Below, one piece after another: positions 30,442-40,428 of a stretch of DNA of 64,000 nucleotides. The DNA is from Sergeia podlipaevii (taxonomy: Eukaryota > Euglenozoa > Kinetoplastea > Trypanosomatida > Trypanosomatidae), in assembly GCA_030849805.1 (NCBI GenBank), contig JASANZ010002274.1, positions 1 to 64,000 of the forward strand. The letters run 5' to 3'. A program made the translations under genes and the position numbers. The first letter of the stretch is position 1. Every line of letters starts with the position of its first letter. The notes under the pieces are model-generated. The model was not told where the DNA came from. It ran no database searches and saw nothing but the letters and a program-made list of their open reading frames with translations.

Positions 30442-30985
30442 AATACTGGAAGCAGGCTAAGAATGCTCTTTGTAGCAAGTAAAAATGCCCGTCTTCAAAC
30501 TGTCATATCTAAAATGACTTAGAAGTACTTGAACATTTACTTCTTCTTCTTCTCCTTCATTCAATCACGTCTTTATTATTTTATCTTAGCACATGCACAT
30601 CCTTCTGTAAAGTTCTTTTCTTTTCTCCTGATCTGTTGTATGTTCAGTTTAAAGTTGTGCTACAAGGGAGAATAGAGTTGATGCCGCATTTTAAAAATCC
30701 TAACTCATACAAACAAAACTGTTTTAAATTACTGTGTGAACTTTCGTTTTGATCTTTTCATTTGTGAGAGCCAGAAGAAAAAAAGACGTTGTCTTCTCGT
30801 GTTTATAAATATTCATTTCCCATATGCAGATGCCACTTGTGAATTTTCTTTACTCCTTTTCTTTTTATTACTCCTTACTTTTCACGCAGCAAACCAGCAA
30901 AAAAAAGCAAAAAAAAAAAACTAATTTTATCTTCTTATCGCTTTCCAACCCATCAATAACATACACACACACACAACAACGAGCC
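30442..30985 (+). other. Spacer with acceptor and an in-frame upstream extension
   Basis: No separate gene. A pyrimidine tract at about 30843-30882 ends in CACGCAG (AG at 30888-30889), a strong spliced-leader acceptor candidate. An upstream ATG at 30824 is in frame with the phosphate carrier and no stop separates them, but it lies 5' of that acceptor, and the extension reads as UTR. Confidence 0.55.
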
Positions 30986-31939
30986 ATGTCCACTGACGCC
31001 ATTCTGAAGAAGCCTTGGGATGCCCGCTACCTCAACCCTGCAGCTCCCCATGACAGCAAGTACTACGTAAAGTGCATTGGTGGTGGTATCCTTGCGTGCG
31101 GTACCACCCACACTGCTGTCTGCCCGCTTGACGTGATCAAGTGCAACATGCAGGTGAGTCCCGAGAAGTTCAAGTCTCTCGGTCAGGGCTTCAGTCTGGT
31201 GGTGAAGGAGCAAGGCTATGGTGCCAAGGGCCTCATCAAGGGCTGGCTCCCCACCTTTATTGGCTACTCCTTTCAAGGTGCCGGCAAGTTTGGTCTCTAT
31301 GAAGTCTTCAAAGATCAGTACTCCAACCTTGCTGGTGAGAATATCACCAAGAACTGGGGTGGAGTTATCTGGCTTGCTGGCTCTGCCTCTGCCGAGTTCT
31401 TTGCTGATATCCTTCTGTGCCCCCTTGAGATGATCAAGGTCAAGGTTCAGACATCTCCCGCTGGCACCTTTCCCACCGAATTCGGAAAGGCCTGGGCTGG
31501 GATGCGCGCTGACCCCAAGTCCGGCTTCCCCTTCAAGTCTCTTCCCGCTCTGTGGTGCCGCCAGATCCCCTACACAATGGCCAAGTTCTACTTCTTTGAA
31601 AAGGTCGTCCGCCTCTTCTACCAGTACGTCTTCAATGCGAAGCCTCGCGAGGAGTACAGCAAGGCCACCCAGCTCGGCATCACCTTCGCCTCTGGCTACC
31701 TCGCTGGCATTATCTGCGCCATCGTGTCCCACCCCGCGGACTCTCTTGTATCTGCCCGCGGTAAGGCTTCGAATGCAGGCAAGGGCTACGGCCAGATCGC
31801 CAAGGAGATGGGCTACATGAACCTCTGCACCAAGGGCTTGGGCACTCGTATTCTGATGATCGGTACCCTCACCGGCCTCCAGTGGTGGATCTACGACTCT
31901 TACAAGACCGCACTTGGCATGGGCACCAGTGGTCATTAG
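30986..31939 (+). CDS. Mitochondrial phosphate carrier, copy 1
   Basis: Product of 317 residues, the standard length of an SLC25 carrier without a presequence. Three repeats of about 100 residues each carry a carrier signature: CPLDVIKCNMQ in repeat 1, CPLEMIKVKVQ in repeat 2 and the variant HPADSLVSARGK in repeat 3. The phrase YYVKCIGGGILACGTTHTAVCPLD and the GWLPTFIGYSFQGAGKFGLYEVFK block are typical of the phosphate carrier (SLC25A3/Mir1) rather than nucleotide carriers. It imports phosphate with protons into the matrix for ATP synthesis. It is the first of three tandem paralogues; some 3' blocks are near-identical to copy 2 and one 5' block is identical to copy 3. Codons favour C/G third positions, suggesting strong expression. 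The start after the CACGCAG acceptor is preferred. Confidence 0.94.
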   Translation: MSTDAILKKPWDARYLNPAAPHDSKYYVKCIGGGILACGTTHTAVCPLDVIKCNMQVSPEKFKSLGQGFSLVVKEQGYGAKGLIKGWLPTFIGYSFQGAGKFGLYEVFKDQYSNLAGENITKNWGGVIWLAGSASAEFFADILLCPLEMIKVKVQTSPAGTFPTEFGKAWAGMRADPKSGFPFKSLPALWCRQIPYTMAKFYFFEKVVRLFYQYVFNAKPREEYSKATQLGITFASGYLAGIICAIVSHPADSLVSARGKASNAGKGYGQIAKEMGYMNLCTKGLGTRILMIGTLTGLQWWIYDSYKTALGMGTSGH

Positions 31940-33245
31940 TAATGTATAGGCCCAGCGGTGTATATATATGCTGCAGATCGTGTGATCAGCCTTGTTTTGC
32001 CGCTTGTTGCCCTTAGAAGTGCAAGTTTGTACCGTGTGTGCGTGCGTATTTTTTTAAAAAAAGAAACTCTTTTTTTTTTTGACAATGATTGCTCTTTGAA
32101 CAGTATTTGTTTCGCTGTGTTGCGTGTTTGTGGATGCAGCTACATTGCGTCCTTGGCGAAATCTGTGCACGTATTGCCTTCATTTTGATTTCTAGTTCGG
32201 AACTCTTGATAGAGTGTTTCATGTATCTTCAAATCGAGAACAAAGTTATTTTTATTTCTCTTCTGAATGATTGTACAGATGTTTGCTGAACAGCAAGATG
32301 CTATCGTCTCTGGTTGTCAATGTAGTCTGAAATTTGTTTTGTACTGTGTTTTTTTTAATGAGCACATTATTTTCTTTAATTTAGCGGAAACAAAAATTGA
32401 ATAGGCCTATTATATTTTTTATTATTTACTTATGGACAATCGGTGTAAACGTCGTAAAATGTGTCCATTAAATGATGGTGTAGATGCAAGTGTACACAAG
32501 GAAAAGCACTTGGCATCCACCTTACGTGAGAGGGGAAGTGTACGAAAGAAAAGTAATACGGTGAACTGAGAACGCGCAATTATATCCATATTGACTAACA
32601 AGTTCTCAAAAGGCTTAAAAGTGAAGTTTATGTCTTCATTCAGCCAACACCTGTTTCTTGGTTAGCCAGCGCGTTTCTCGTCACCATAGTTTTAATGCTA
32701 AGGTCATGAATTTATATATGTGTGTGAACAAAGAGCAAACATAGAGAGGGCTAAAAAGCAAAGGAGCTCTCGTGACTGCCATCAGTTCCTCCTACCACCT
32801 CCAAGCATAGCTGCACCATTCAAGCAATAAACAAGTCAGAGACGACAGAAGGAGAAGACATAGTTCTTCTTGAGTTTGTTTTTTTGTGTTATCTTTTACT
32901 TCTTACTATTAGAACAAAAACTTGCCTTCTTTCTATGGCAACATCGTTTGGTGTATGCGTGTGTGCATGCGTAGAATAAAAAAAGCAGTAGCAGTAGCGC
33001 AACCTGCTGATAAAACCCACTGTGTCGCTAGCAATGATCACTGCTTTTTTTTTTGTCGCTGCTCACTACCAAGAATATATTTCATTACTTTTTTCCTTTC
33101 TTTGAAACAATAGCCTCTTTGTTGTTGCTGTCAGCCCATATATAAATACATATTTCTAAGCATTTTTACATGCATCACTCGCACTTAACCACAGCACATT
33201 AGCAAGCTTTTCTATCTATATCTACTTTAATTCCTCCTCGCACAA
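31940..33245 (+). other. Spacer of about 1.3 kb between carrier copies 1 and 2
   Basis: No gene seen. T-rich, with a pyrimidine tract at about 33086-33102 and an AG at 33112-33113 as candidate spliced-leader acceptor. I see no obvious similarity to the spacer between copies 2 and 3, so the duplicated unit now appears limited to the coding DNA. Confidence 0.5.
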
Positions 33246-34202
33246 ATGGTCTCTACAACTAGCAGCGCTCCTGGCAAGTGGGACGCGCGCTACCTCAACC
33301 CTGAGATCCCACACAATAGTAGCTACTACATCAAATGTATATTTGGCGGTGTCCTTGCATGTGGTACCACCCACACCTCCGTATGTCCGCTTGACGTGAT
33401 CAAGTGCAACATGCAGGTGAGCCCCGAGAAGTACAAGTCGCTTGGCCAAGGTTTTAAACTAGTTGCGAAGGAACAGGGCTATGGTGCTACGGGGCTGCTC
33501 AAGGGCTGGCTCCCCACCTTTATTGGCTACTCCTTTCAAGGTGCTGGCAAGTTTGGTCTCTATGAAGTCTTCAAAGATCAGTACTCCAACCTTGCTGGTG
33601 AGAATATCACCAAGAACTGGGGCGGTATTGTGTGGTTGTCTGCCTCTGCTTCAGCAGAGTTTGTTGCTGACCTCTTTCTCTGCCCATTTGAGATGGCCAA
33701 GGTCAAGGTTCAGACATCTCCCGCTGGCACCTTTCCTACCGGGCTTGGCAAGGCTATTGCGGTCATGCGCGCTGACCCCAAGTCTGGTTTTCCATACAAG
33801 TCCCTCGTTCCCCTCTGGTGCCGCCAGATCCCCTACACAATGGCCAAGTTCTACTTCTTTGAGCGCATCATTCGCACGTTCTACACGTACGTCTTCAATG
33901 CGAAGCCTCGCGAGGAGTACAGCAAGGCCACCCAGCTCGGCATCACCTTCGCCTCTGGCTACCTCGCTGGTATTATCTGCGCCATCGTGTCCCACCCCGC
34001 GGACTCTCTTGTATCTGCCCGCGGCAAGGCCTCCAACGTTGGCAAGGGCTATGGCCAGATCGCCAAGGAGATGGGCTACATGAACCTCTGCACCAAAGGT
34101 CTGGGCACTCGTATTCTGATGATCGGTACCCTCACCGGTCTCCAGTGGTGGATCTACGACTCCTACAAGGCGGCACTTGGCATGGGCAGCAGTGGGCATT
34201 AG
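33246..34202 (+). CDS. Mitochondrial phosphate carrier, copy 2
   Basis: Product of 318 residues with three SLC25 repeats. Signatures are CPLDVIKCNMQ, CPFEMAKVKVQ and HPADSLVSARGK. It differs from copy 1 mainly in the first 30 residues (MVSTTSSAPGKWDARYLNP), in repeat 2 (IVWLSASASAEFVADLFLCP) and around residues 215-222 (RIIRTFYTYVF). The middle block beginning GWLPTFIGYSFQGAG, and the last third from about 33889 onward, are nearly identical in DNA to copy 1, pointing to recent gene conversion. Repeat 2 reads PFEMAK as in copy 3, so this copy is a mosaic. The expected role is mitochondrial phosphate import; separate expression by life stage is possible but not shown by the sequence. Confidence 0.94.
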   Translation: MVSTTSSAPGKWDARYLNPEIPHNSSYYIKCIFGGVLACGTTHTSVCPLDVIKCNMQVSPEKYKSLGQGFKLVAKEQGYGATGLLKGWLPTFIGYSFQGAGKFGLYEVFKDQYSNLAGENITKNWGGIVWLSASASAEFVADLFLCPFEMAKVKVQTSPAGTFPTGLGKAIAVMRADPKSGFPYKSLVPLWCRQIPYTMAKFYFFERIIRTFYTYVFNAKPREEYSKATQLGITFASGYLAGIICAIVSHPADSLVSARGKASNVGKGYGQIAKEMGYMNLCTKGLGTRILMIGTLTGLQWWIYDSYKAALGMGSSGH

Positions 34203-35553
34203 AAGTATTGTGAGCCGTTTGGTGTGATGATAGGTCCCTCATTGGTATGCATGGTATGATAGATTTGGATTTTCATAAGTAATTTTCTGAATTTCCACAC
34301 ATATCTATTCGATTCCATTTCTTTTTTTCTATCTTATTAAACTATTTCCTACACCGCATCTTATATATATGTATTCAATTCAGCTTTTTTTTTTCACATA
34401 TATAGCTGCCTATTTTTAGACGAGCTGTAAATGATTGAAGAGTGGAGACAAAGAGGTCAGTCTTCATTCAGGCTTTCATCTGAATTCAATAACGGGAGAA
34501 ATAGGCGGCAACCAACTGGCGCGATATTGCAAGCTCAAATTTGTTCATTCGAGCATTCATCAAAATGCTGCTTTTTTTTTTTAATGCGGTCATTCCAGGC
34601 ACCCTCACCAAAGGGTGATATCGGGGCGATACGTTACCTTCTTCTTTTTTGTATTTGAAGTATCATTATATATTACAGTTCGAGCGTGCGTACCAATATT
34701 TTTGATTTTTTGTTCTTGGGGTTCTTTTTTTTTTTTTTGCACATTTCAATATATACGAGATGAGCAGCAAGTCAGTGTGTGTATATCGTTCATCCTATCT
34801 GCGCATATTTTTTACTGAGAGGACGATGATATTGAGTGAAACTCGTCATCTTCCTTTATTGTATTTTTTTTTCTCTTCACTTTTATTGGTATATGTCTAT
34901 ATGTGTTTAACTCATTTTTTTTCTGCGGGGCTGCTTTTTGCATGCAACATTAGCGTTTCGATACTCAAAGAGGACTACATCGTTAAAAAAAAAAAAGGAG
35001 ATGAATGTATCAATATTGATGAAATGAAGATACAAATCCGAGACACGAATGAGTGAGTAGGTTTAAAGTAACAATTTGTGCTCAAGGGCTCATCATATTT
35101 AAAGAACAGCTTTTTGGTCAACAAACAAGGAGGCTTAGCATGTCCACTTGCAGACAGGCGCTCGAGCTTACGTATATGAATGTGCCTGTGTGTGTGTGTG
35201 TGTATATGTGAGTCTACGCTAGTTTCTTAGCCATATCGCACTTGCGTTGATCCCAAGAAGAGTAAAAAGGAATGTTAAAAATTGTCTTTGTTTTTGCCCA
35301 TACTTGCGATTGGATGCAGCTGCCCTCTTTTGGTCCAATACCGTTGCGCAATTTTTATCAGTTTTCATCGTCGATTTCTGAGTATAACTTCTTTCATTCC
35401 CATGTACCACCTTCTTTTCCATTCTTTCTCTTTTTTTTTTTTTGCTACCGCGATGCACTATCGAAAAAAAACATTTAGATAAATACAGCTTTACAGACAC
35501 ACACAGCTCAAGTGAACCCTCCCCCTCCTGTATCCTAATCGCTTTACAGAGAA
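34203..35553 (+). other. Spacer of about 1.35 kb between carrier copies 2 and 3
   Basis: No gene seen. Holds T runs (for example 34727-34739), a TG tract near 35186-35201 and a pyrimidine tract at about 35410-35443, with the next AG at 35477-35478 as candidate acceptor. Short open frames are low-complexity. Confidence 0.5.
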
Positions 35554-36516
35554 ATGAGCGCTGCTATGGAGAAGAAGCCGTGGGATGCCCGCTACGTGAA
35601 CCCCGCCATTCCTCACGATGGTACTTATTACTTCAAGTGCATTGGTGGTGGTATCCTTGCGTGCGGTACCACCCACACTGCTGTCTGCCCGCTTGACGTG
35701 ATCAAGTGCAACATGCAGGTGAGTCCCGAGAAGTTCAAGTCTCTCGGTCAGGGATTTAAGCTCATCGCTAAGGAGGAGGGCTATGGCGCCACCGGTCTGC
35801 TCAAGGGCTGGCTCCCCACCTTTATTGGCTACTCCACCCAGGGTGCCTTCAAGTTTGGTCTCTACGAGTTCTTCAAGGATACCTACGCCAACCTTGCCGG
35901 CGAGCAGAACGCTGAGAAGTACCAGGGCCTGATCTGGCTCGCTGGTTCCGCCTCTGCCGAGTTCTTTGCTGATATTGGTCTCTGCCCCTTCGAGATGGCC
36001 AAGGTCAAGATGCAGACGTCTCCCCCTGGCACATTCCCTACCAGTTTGGGTGCTGCCATGAGTGTCATGCGCGCTGACCCCAAGTCCGGCTTCCCCTTCA
36101 AGTCCCTTGTTCCCCTCTGGTGCCGCCAGATCCCCTACACGATGGCCAAGTTCTACTTCTTCGAGAAGGTCGTCCGCCTCTTCTACCAGTGCATTTTCAC
36201 CAAGCCTAAGGACGAGTACAGCAAGGCCACCCAGCTCGGCATCACCTTCGCTTCTGGCTACCTCGCTGGTGTCATCTGCGCCATCGTGTCTCACCCTGCC
36301 GATACCCTTGTATCTGCCCGCGGTAAGGCCTCCAACGTTGGCAAGGGCTACGGCCAGATCGCCAAGGAGATGGGCTACATGAACCTCTGCACCAAGGGCT
36401 TGGGCACTCGTATTCTGATGATCGGTACCCTCACCGGTCTCCAGTGGTGGATCTACGACTCTTACAAGACCGCACTTGGCATGGGCACCAGCGGTGGCTC
36501 TGGAGCTAAGAAGTAA
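35554..36516 (+). CDS. Mitochondrial phosphate carrier, copy 3
   Basis: Product of 320 residues with carrier signatures CPLDVIKCNMQ, CPFEMAKVKMQ and HPADTLVSARGK. It shares a 119-base stretch with copy 1 without a single difference (35635-35753 here, 31070-31188 there), yet it diverges clearly in the loop after helix 2 (TYANLAGEQNAEKYQGL against QYSNLAGENITKNWGGV) and in the FTKPKDEYSK segment. The tail is distinct, ending GGSGAKK. Codon use is the most biased of the three (almost all C/G endings), suggesting this may be the most highly expressed copy. The function is phosphate/proton import into mitochondria, by family. Confidence 0.94.
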   Translation: MSAAMEKKPWDARYVNPAIPHDGTYYFKCIGGGILACGTTHTAVCPLDVIKCNMQVSPEKFKSLGQGFKLIAKEEGYGATGLLKGWLPTFIGYSTQGAFKFGLYEFFKDTYANLAGEQNAEKYQGLIWLAGSASAEFFADIGLCPFEMAKVKMQTSPPGTFPTSLGAAMSVMRADPKSGFPFKSLVPLWCRQIPYTMAKFYFFEKVVRLFYQCIFTKPKDEYSKATQLGITFASGYLAGVICAIVSHPADTLVSARGKASNVGKGYGQIAKEMGYMNLCTKGLGTRILMIGTLTGLQWWIYDSYKTALGMGTSGGSGAKK

Positions 36517-37827
36517 GACAAGTGGAGTTTATAGTTGTAGTGGAAAGAACAACGCTCTGTGTGGATTGGGATGGAACTAGATGATGACAGAATGCCTTTG
36601 CATCTGTGTCTCGAAGCCCGACCCTTCCACTGGCTGATATCACCTTTTCTTTTTTTTAATATATGTGTGCTTTGTAATCTTTCCTGGAGGAAAGCATTAA
36701 AAATTGATACTTATATTGGTGATAGCTATCGGGTGTGTGATTATGCAAAATTTTCATTGAATACACATGTGCGTGTGTGTAGTGCATCTTGGAGCCTCTT
36801 CTAGTGTATAGGAAGTGTATGTGGAGGGTACACTGGGGGGGAAGCCGGGGGCGACTCTGTTGTTCTTATTCTCTGCATGAGTCCGCCGTGCCATGAAATA
36901 TGCGGTAAAGGAAAAGTAAATGTGTGTGTTTTTTTTTTTAAGGAAAAGGTAGGATAGAAGAGAGGAAATGAAAAATGGAATATAAACATTTATATGATTG
37001 ATTGTATGGATCTGTTTTTATTCTCACATGTATCCATTTGTTTTGTGGTTAAAGCATGCTCGAGTTGTCTACAATGTCATCTTATTACTATTATATTTAT
37101 TTCTTTGGGGATGGACAGTGAAAGCACCAACTATGTCACTTGAGTGTTACGGATGTTTTTTTATCAGTTCCCTCGGTGCTGATGAGGATACCTTTGTCAT
37201 CATTATTATTTTTCCTTCGCTCAGCAGGTGGGCAGTAACCTTATATACTCTGTCCTCCTTTTCTTTGTTACATACATTATCTAAGGAAAGTATGAATAGG
37301 TTTTTGTACTGGTCATTGCTACTAAACGCTTTGTTTATCTATATATTTATATATGTGGAAGAAGAATAAGGGGAGAAAAGAAAAATGCTAGACAACGCTA
37401 AAGTTGGGCGAGCACAGCTCGTATATTTGAGATGCAAATTCGCCCTTGAGTCACTCGTTATCAAGTATATTTAGTAGTGTGATCATGATTTGAGAGCGTA
37501 ATCAAAAATACATGTTATCTGGATACCAGAAGAACGAATGTGAAGAAAAACTTGTTTGTTTCCTCTCTCTCTTTCGCTGATTCTTTTTATATTAAGCGTA
37601 GTAACTTCAGATTTTCAATCCCACTGCGTTGTCCTCAAGGATAAGGCAGGGTTTTGTTTGATGGGCGACACGTACTGCATGCCATTCTTTATCTTCTTCT
37701 CTCTCCTCCTACTTCTTTATTTTTCTTGAAGTGGTATATTTTCATATACAGTATCTCTTCTTTACAACTGAGAGCTCATAGTTATATATTTTGATGCATT
37801 AGTTTTTCTTTTCTTTATTATTTTGTA
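36517..37827 (+). other. Spacer of about 1.3 kb, no gene seen
   Basis: AT-rich, with short low-complexity open frames only. A C/T tract at about 37686-37727 ends in CTTGAAG, giving an acceptor candidate at 37730-37731; AG at 37750-37751 is an alternative. Confidence 0.5.
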
Positions 37828-38622
37828 ATGCAAGAGAGTCCTTCTCTCACTCTTGCTGAAGAATACAGCGTGTGGAGCGAGCGGATACGCACGCTCTTTG
37901 GGAGTGGAACCGTGTTTGAAGACATGGTGCCTACCCGATACGATCGCGGCTATAGCAATGCGGAGTCACCACTCTGCGAGAAAGTCGCCACCTCTGCGCA
38001 GCCAACGTCTAGCAAATCTGAGACAGACACGCACATGGAGGAGAGAAGTGATGCAAACAAAGAGAGCGAAGCCACGCGTGGTAATGAGAGTGTAGTTTTT
38101 TACGACGAGAGCTCCTACCCTCTTTGCTTTTATACTCGAATGTTGCGTAACTACTCTGGAGATGCCTCACATCTCCGTCTGGAAAAGCAACGGAAATTTG
38201 AGACAAACACCGCTAAGCAGCTTCGCTGTGAAGAACAAGGGCAGGAAGACGTGACCCCAAGCACTGCCAGAGATAATATTGAGGTGTATTCCTCCGCCTC
38301 GCAGCATCTCTACCTTGGGGACGACGCACTCGCAGCTCGCCTCGCATCTAAGCTACGAGCAAGGACTGCCGAGAATAAGAGGCGACAGCATGAAGGCCTG
38401 GGCACACAGGATGAGTTTGGATGCATTGAAGGTCATTCCTTCTGTGACCCAAAGGTGGAGGCAGTTCAGTCGAAACTCTATGAAGAGATGACTGACCTGC
38501 TGCTATCGCTGAGGAAGCAGAACGCCGCCGCGGCGCAGCTCAAGGCACAACTGACTCACACCAAGCTCCTCATGCAGCGTGAGCGCACGATTCAAGAGCG
38601 TGGAGCGGTAAACTCATTATAG
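37828..38622 (+). CDS. Coiled-coil protein of unknown function, possibly USE1-like
   Basis: Product of 264 residues. The body is polar and rich in Glu, Ser and Arg with no membrane segment. A short conserved-looking segment SYPLCFYTRMLRNYSGDAS (about 98-116) is followed by a basic region KLRARTAENKRR and a C-terminal heptad helix from about residue 212 (VQSKLYEEMTDLLLSLRKQNAAAAQLKAQLTH begins it). The order of a small N-terminal domain, a linker and a single C-terminal heptad helix recalls the ER SNARE USE1, but the final transmembrane anchor expected there is absent and the protein ends soon after the helix. I therefore leave it unnamed. Codon quality and length support a real gene. Confidence 0.65.
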   Translation: MQESPSLTLAEEYSVWSERIRTLFGSGTVFEDMVPTRYDRGYSNAESPLCEKVATSAQPTSSKSETDTHMEERSDANKESEATRGNESVVFYDESSYPLCFYTRMLRNYSGDASHLRLEKQRKFETNTAKQLRCEEQGQEDVTPSTARDNIEVYSSASQHLYLGDDALAARLASKLRARTAENKRRQHEGLGTQDEFGCIEGHSFCDPKVEAVQSKLYEEMTDLLLSLRKQNAAAAQLKAQLTHTKLLMQRERTIQERGAVNSL

Positions 38623-38939
38623 ACGAAAGCAGTGCTTTCAATTGCATCTGGTATATGCAGACATTTACTTTTGGTACTTGTTTGTATTTTATGGAAAAGA
38701 AAAAAATGCCAACAACATTGTCATTGCGAACAGAATGAAAGTTAAACACATTTATCAAAATCAAAACGCCCCAATAATTATGTGGGCTTTTCTTTCTAGC
38801 TCTTTTCAGTTGCTGTTTACCATGTTTTTTTCTTTTGCTTCCTTATTTCTTTTTGTTTGTCTTGTTATATTGACATCATTTTTTTTATAAAAAAAATTTA
38901 TACACTAAAGTATCTAGAACTTTTTTAAACTCTCCTTTC
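38623..38939 (+). other. Short spacer before SmF
   Basis: No gene seen. Pyrimidine-rich DNA at about 38789-38884 is followed by an A-rich step and TACACTAAAG, with AG at 38909-38910, leaving a 5' UTR of about 29 bases. Confidence 0.5.
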
Positions 38940-39167
38940 ATGAACACAGATCTGCCCGCGGCGTTTCTGACCAGTCTGGTCGGACGCACCATTCACGTGA
39001 AGAGCAAGTGGGGCCCCGTGTATGTGGGGACTCTAGTGAGCTGTGATGCATATATGAACCTGCAGCTGCGCGACGCTGTGGAGAGGTCAAAGGAGGAGAC
39101 CGAGCTTGGTGAGATGCTGCTGCGCAACAACAATATTCTCTACATCCGCGAAGCTCCGATGGCATAG
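38940..39167 (+). CDS. SNRPF: Small nuclear ribonucleoprotein SmF
   Basis: Product of 75 residues. The Sm fold is evident: Sm1 runs through [20 protein letters not shown] and [13 protein letters not shown] (about residues 13-46), and Sm2 is [12 protein letters not shown] (about 60-71). KWG followed by Y-x-G and D-x-Y-M-N is the specific signature of the F subunit. Phe/Tyr, Asn and the Arg-Asn pair of Sm2 that contact U-rich RNA are mostly kept, here as R-N-N-N. SmF is one of seven ring subunits on spliceosomal snRNAs and, in trypanosomatids, on the spliced-leader RNA used in trans-splicing. LSm6 is the nearest alternative, but KWG-x-x-Y-x-G favours SmF. Confidence 0.9.
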   Translation: MNTDLPAAFLTSLVGRTIHVKSKWGPVYVGTLVSCDAYMNLQLRDAVERSKEETELGEMLLRNNNILYIREAPMA

Positions 39168-39816
39168 GTGTGCAGGTGGGCATGTTTTCCCGTATAAATG
39201 TACGCGGAAGAGAGAGGAGAGGTAGAGTGTGGTGAGGAAGGAAGGAGGAAAGAGAGTTGCAGATGGCACGTTGAGTGGCGATTCCATGAAAAATGGCGCG
39301 TGGGTTGTGTGTGTGTGTGTGTGTACTTTTTTAATAGGGAGATGGTGATTCTTTTTGTTGGCATGCTCCTCCTCCCTTTCGTGTTTTTATTTTCTTTTTT
39401 TGTATGTGTGTGCATAGCTGCACTGCTGGGGAAGGCGCTTCTTGGCGTGAGCTTTCGCATATCGCTATATTGTAAAGCTACACAGCAACGAAAAGTGGTT
39501 GGAGAGAGCAGTTATCATTCAAAGAAGCGATGCACTTCTCATGCACTAGTGCTTGCCTTTAAATTATATTGTTGGTAGATGTATTTGTATCACTCCCATA
39601 TATATATATTGACACTTGTTGGTATACCACATTTGTTTGCTTGATGCATGAAAATTTGATACATTTGTATCCTGCTTCTCTTCCTCTTTACTTCCTTCTG
39701 CCGAATAAACTACATAATACGCGACACAAAATAGGAATTTCACAACTAAACAGCGTATATATTTTATTTTCTTTATTTTCCACATACAGTGAGAATACTC
39801 TTGATACAATTCAGCA
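39168..39816 (+). other. Spacer: UTRs and splice-acceptor region
   Basis: No gene seen. A TG tract lies at about 39304-39323 and a TA tract near 39597-39609. A T-rich tract at about 39759-39780 ends in CACATACAG, with AG at 39788-39789, giving a 27-base 5' UTR for the p23 gene. Confidence 0.55.
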
Positions 39817-40428
39817 ATGACGCACCTTCCGACCAAGTGGGCTGAGCGTGGCGATCGCCTCTTCATCACTATTGAAGCCAGCAACGCTGAGAATGTGGAG
39901 GTCCAGTTCACCGAGAAGGCCATCTCCATCACCGGCAAGGGCATCACCGCTCGCAGCTCCGAGCCTCGCGATCTCAAGGATGAGCTGCATCTGCTCAAAG
40001 AGATTGACCCCGTGAAGTCTACCTTCAAGGTGCTCGGTGTCGCTATTCAGATCTGCGCCATCAAGAAGGAGGAAGGCTACTGGAACCGCCTCGTAGAGCA
40101 GCCAGTGCGCGAGACCAAGGCATGGCTTTCTGCTGACTGGAACCTTTGGAAGGATGAGGATGATGAGGAGGAGCCCGCTGTGCCTGACAATTTTGGTGGT
40201 TACGGCGATCTCTCCTCCATGATGGGTGGTATGGGTGGTATGGGCGGCATGGGCGGTATGGGTGGTATGGGTGGCATGGGCGGTATGGGTGGCATGGGCG
40301 GTATGGACCTCGCCTCCATGATGGGCGGCATGGGTGGTATGGGCGACATGAATATGGGTGACATGCCCGACTCCGATGACGAGGAAGGCGAGGAGGCCGG
40401 CGAGGACCTCAAGGACCTGGATGACTAA
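39817..40428 (+). CDS. p23/Sba1 HSP90 co-chaperone with GGM tail
   Basis: Product of 203 residues. Residues 1-108 form a CS domain: W-A-E-R-G-D-R-L-F-I-T-I in the first strands, then EVQFTEKAISITGK and the ICAIKKEEGYWNRL end, where p23 proteins carry W-P-R-L-T-K. The usual WPRL reads WNRL here. The following WLSADWNLWKDEDDEEE is the client/HSP90-contact region. A run of GGM triplets occupies about residues 135-164 and recurs at 169-176, followed by an acidic tail (DSDDEEGEEAGEDLKDLDD). p23 closes the HSP90 N-domain dimer and slows its ATPase. Trypanosomatids have two p23 paralogues; I cannot say which this is. Codon bias suggests high expression. Confidence 0.9.
   Translation: MTHLPTKWAERGDRLFITIEASNAENVEVQFTEKAISITGKGITARSSEPRDLKDELHLLKEIDPVKSTFKVLGVAIQICAIKKEEGYWNRLVEQPVRETKAWLSADWNLWKDEDDEEEPAVPDNFGGYGDLSSMMGGMGGMGGMGGMGGMGGMGGMGGMGGMDLASMMGGMGGMGDMNMGDMPDSDDEEGEEAGEDLKDLDD

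Noticed and set aside
34224..34292. Possible C/D box snoRNA (GTGATGA ... CTGA)
   Set aside because: The boxes are short and expected by chance in this AT-rich DNA; no terminal stem or second box pair was found.
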